DNA of 64,000 nucleotides, from the NCBI GenBank assembly GCA_900315425.1, contig OMZA01000004.1:1-64000 (forward strand), given 5' to 3'. Position 1 is the stretch's first letter; each line of letters opens with the position of its first letter. A program made the translations under genes and the position numbers. The stretch comes from an uncultured Eubacteriales bacterium (GTDB taxonomy: Bacteria; Bacillota; Clostridia; Lachnospirales; Lachnospiraceae). Below the pieces are notes generated by a model. It was given only the letters and a program-made list of their open reading frames with translations, did not search any database and was not told the DNA's origin. Positions 62,193-64,000 of the stretch are shown piece by piece.

Positions 62193-62774
62193 ATGGGACT
62201 ATTTGACAACATTAAGAAACAGGTATCTCAGGGAGTAGGTGAAGTTGTTGGAGGAGGGTCTAAAGCAACCACTAATAAAAGTGAAACATTTACATTTACA
62301 TCACTTCCAGAGAGTGTAGAGGAGATGAAGACGCTTCCAGAGGCCAGTGGGGATTCACCATATAAGGTGGCAGCACTTACAGTATGTGCTTTATGTGCAT
62401 ATGCAGCTAATAAAGACATAGGTATTGAGATGTTAAATTTCTTAAAGGGACCAAGTCCACTATCAGAGTATGAAAAAGGATTTTTAAGAGACAGATTTAT
62501 GGATAACAAATATTATATTCCTTTCTCATATTTCGAAGGATCATCTCCAACTAATAATTACAAACCGTCAGAACCATATAAGGTAACGGTTTCAAGTAAT
62601 CCATATTCATTCCAGAATGAAGGATATGCAAAGCTATTTATTAAATCTTCTGGAGCAGACAGTGCAAGAGAAGTTGTTCTTCGTAAAAAGGAAAGTACAG
62701 GACAGTGGTTCTTATGGGAACAGATGTTGCTTCCGGATATAAGAAAACCACAGGAACAAGATCCATGGGCATAA
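62193..62774 (+). CDS. DUF6935-like protein of unknown function
   Basis: 193 aa soluble protein, MGLFDNIKKQ then a Gly-rich stretch (VGEVVGGGSK). The pattern FTSLPESVEEMKTLPEAS, AALTVCALCAYAANKDIGIEMLNFLKGPSPLSEYEKGFLRDRF, PFSYFEGSSPTNNYKPSEPY and the tail WFLWEQMLLPDIRKPQEQDPWA matches a family I recall as DUF6935 (moderate confidence), common in gut Firmicutes. No function is known. GGGAGGAG before the ATG. Monocistronic. Confidence 0.8.
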   Translation: MGLFDNIKKQVSQGVGEVVGGGSKATTNKSETFTFTSLPESVEEMKTLPEASGDSPYKVAALTVCALCAYAANKDIGIEMLNFLKGPSPLSEYEKGFLRDRFMDNKYYIPFSYFEGSSPTNNYKPSEPYKVTVSSNPYSFQNEGYAKLFIKSSGADSAREVVLRKKESTGQWFLWEQMLLPDIRKPQEQDPWA

Positions 62775-62781
62775 AATAATT

Positions 62782-62828
62782 AAAGGCTATCTCCTAGATA
62801 TGTTATCTGGCGAGATAGCCTTTGTTTT
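62782..62828. terminator. Bidirectional terminator between the DUF6935-like gene and asnA
   Basis: AAAGGCTATCTC (62782-62793) pairs perfectly with GAGATAGCCTTT (62812-62823); T-rich sequence follows to 62828, and A bases before the stem serve the minus strand. Confidence 0.85.
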
Positions 62829-62845
62829 TTATTATGAGTAGATTA

Positions 62846-63856
62846 TTAAAGGAGTGTAACTCCTGCATTTTCTGCAACTTCTATGTCTTTGTCCGGCCAT
62901 ATAGAAGACTGTACCTCTCCGATATGTGCTTTTCTAAGATAAAACATACAGATTCTTGACTGACCTATTCCGCCACCGATGGTGTATGGAAGTTCTTTAT
63001 CAAGAATTGCCTTCTGGAATGGAAGCTCTGCTCTTTCCGGGCAATTGGCTTTGTCTAACTGTTCCTTGAGAGACTCTTCGTCAACTCTGACACCCATTGA
63101 TGAAAGCTCAAGAGCAATGTCTAATATTGGATAGTAAACAATGATGTCACCGTTAAGTTTCCAATCATCATAGTCAGGAGCACGTCCATCGTGTTTCTCA
63201 CCGGAATTAAGTTTATCACCAATCTGCATGATGAAGATAGCACCTTTAAGCTTTGCTATCTTATGTTCTCTCTCCTTTGGTGTATCATTTGGATACATAT
63301 CTTCAAGCTCCTGAGAAGTTATGAAAGATATTTTATCAGGGAGAATTCTATCTACATAATTATAATGCTCTGCAATGTAGTCTTCAGTCTTTTTAAGAGC
63401 CTTATAAACTTTTTGAACTGTTTCCTTGAGAGTCTCAACATTACGCTCTTCCTTGGAAATGATTTTTTCCCAATCCCACTGATCTACAAAGATGGAATGA
63501 ATATTATCAGTGTCTTCATCTCTTCTTATGGCATTCATATCAGTATAGAGACCTTCTCCTGAGTGGAAACCGTATCTCTTAAGTGCCTGTCTTTTCCATT
63601 TGGCAAGAGAATGAACTATTTCAACTTCTTTATCATCTTGTTCTTTGATTCCGAAGCTAACCGGACGTTCAACTCCATTTAAGTTATCATTAAGACCTGA
63701 TTCCGGTCTTACAAATAATGGGGCTGAAACTCTGGTAAGATTAAGTTCTTCAGCTAATGCTCTTTCAAAATAATCTTTAACAAGTTTAATGCCGATTTCG
63801 GTTTCTCTAATTGAAAGGGCAGGCTTATAGTCTGCTGGTATTGTTATACTACTCAT
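62846..63856 (-). CDS. asnA: Aspartate-ammonia ligase (asparagine synthetase A)
   Basis: Ammonia-dependent, ATP-driven synthesis of asparagine; class II synthetase-like fold. 336 aa: [67 protein letters not shown], and the C-terminal [16 protein letters not shown] (class II motif 3-like) match AsnA. GAAGGA before the ATG. Free asparagine made here would exist alongside the tRNA-dependent route suggested by aspS-gatCAB. Confidence 0.96.
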   Translation of the reverse strand: MSSITIPADYKPALSIRETEIGIKLVKDYFERALAEELNLTRVSAPLFVRPESGLNDNLNGVERPVSFGIKEQDDKEVEIVHSLAKWKRQALKRYGFHSGEGLYTDMNAIRRDEDTDNIHSIFVDQWDWEKIISKEERNVETLKETVQKVYKALKKTEDYIAEHYNYVDRILPDKISFITSQELEDMYPNDTPKEREHKIAKLKGAIFIMQIGDKLNSGEKHDGRAPDYDDWKLNGDIIVYYPILDIALELSSMGVRVDEESLKEQLDKANCPERAELPFQKAILDKELPYTIGGGIGQSRICMFYLRKAHIGEVQSSIWPDKDIEVAENAGVTLL

Positions 63857-63934
63857 ATAATTGTCCTTCTTTTCTAAAAATTTACTGACACATTATACCA
63901 CAAACAAAAGGAAAATAATATATAAAATAGTTAG

Positions 63935-63964
63935 TTTGCATTATAAAGGTCGATATATTATAAT
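63935..63964 (+). promoter_or_regulatory. Promoter of a gene beyond the right edge
   Basis: TTTGCA (63935-63940), 18-bp spacer, TATAAT (63959-63964). An AGGAGG at 63993-63998 shows that a plus-strand gene starts just outside the window. Confidence 0.55.
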
Positions 63965-64000
63965 GATAAGAACGGAATTTTGCAATTTTGTCAGGAGGTA

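Noticed and set aside
1..64000. CRISPR array, tRNA or rRNA genes, prophage or phage attachment sites
   Set aside because: No regularly spaced repeats, cloverleaf sequences with CCA-type ends, or integrase and structural phage genes were noticed in the intergenic gaps, all of which are short.

Overview
This 64 kb window is a chromosomal segment of a low-GC, anaerobic, Gram-positive Clostridia bacterium, most likely a gut Lachnospiraceae. The pointers are strong AGGAGG-type ribosome sites, the LL-diaminopimelate aminotransferase route (dapL), an AspRS plus GatCAB cluster, DegV, small DUF families typical of Lachnospiraceae (DUF4317, DUF4364, DUF4250, DUF1385, a DUF6935-like protein) and a tig-clpP-clpX-ysxC block. 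It is mostly core genome. The only mobile DNA recognised is an IS150-group IS3 family orfA with one terminal repeat at the left edge. I saw no CRISPR array, prophage, rRNA or tRNA.

Layout. 1-640: IS end. 755-2116: membrane HD-GYP signalling protein. 2195-6403 (minus): a complete pantothenate-to-4'-phosphopantothenate/phosphopantetheine operon, panG?-panB-panC-panD-coaBC. 6638-9913: cardiolipin synthase and an anchored extracytoplasmic protein of unknown role. 10020-12558: small alarmone synthetase followed directly by an OmpR/histidine kinase pair. 12705-18078: OhrR-like thiol sensor, thioredoxin and thioredoxin reductase, then a heterodimeric ABC exporter. 18147-22462 (minus): a DUF4317 gene and a three-gene, very AT-rich ABC-2 transporter. 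22592-25691: MraY-like transferase, HAD phosphatase, prolyl-tRNA synthetase. 25857-28671: copper operon copA-csoR, with a CsoR box lying in the promoter spacer. 28687-32024: flippase-like membrane protein, GH13 glucosidase and CYTH phosphatase. 32183-36775: DJ-1 protein, trigger factor, ClpP, ClpX, YsxC. 36816-38522 (minus): malic enzyme and DUF4364 regulator. 38740-43441: Rho, L31, DUF1385, PrmC, RF1. 43464-51409: aminotransferases, LuxS/MtnN, glutamine synthetase with an ANTAR protein, DapL. 51496-59487: aspS-gatCAB and purF-purB. 59536-63856: LysR regulator, small protein, DegV, DUF6935-like protein, AsnA.

How the parts connect. Several units are self-contained pathways: CoA precursor synthesis; thiol redox control (OhrR-TrxA-TrxB); copper efflux with its own sensor; SAH detoxification (MtnN then LuxS); ammonium assimilation (GlnA with a linked ANTAR protein); indirect aminoacylation (AspRS with a non-discriminating signature plus GatCAB); and release-factor maturation (PrmC methylates the RF1 encoded beside it).

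No clearly new defence or mobile system is visible. The most interesting signals are small: (1) a complete 69-residue CopZ-like reading frame nested in frame at the 3' end of copA with its own perfect ribosome site; (2) a FabT-like TTTGA/TCAAA palindrome and tandem repeats in front of degV; (3) a perfect inverted repeat over the promoter of the OhrR-trxA-trxB unit; (4) a short unit with no convincing gene, bounded by a terminator, at 61870-62121; (5) a pseudo-receiver ANTAR protein after glnA. All product calls are from reading motifs by eye; no database search was run.
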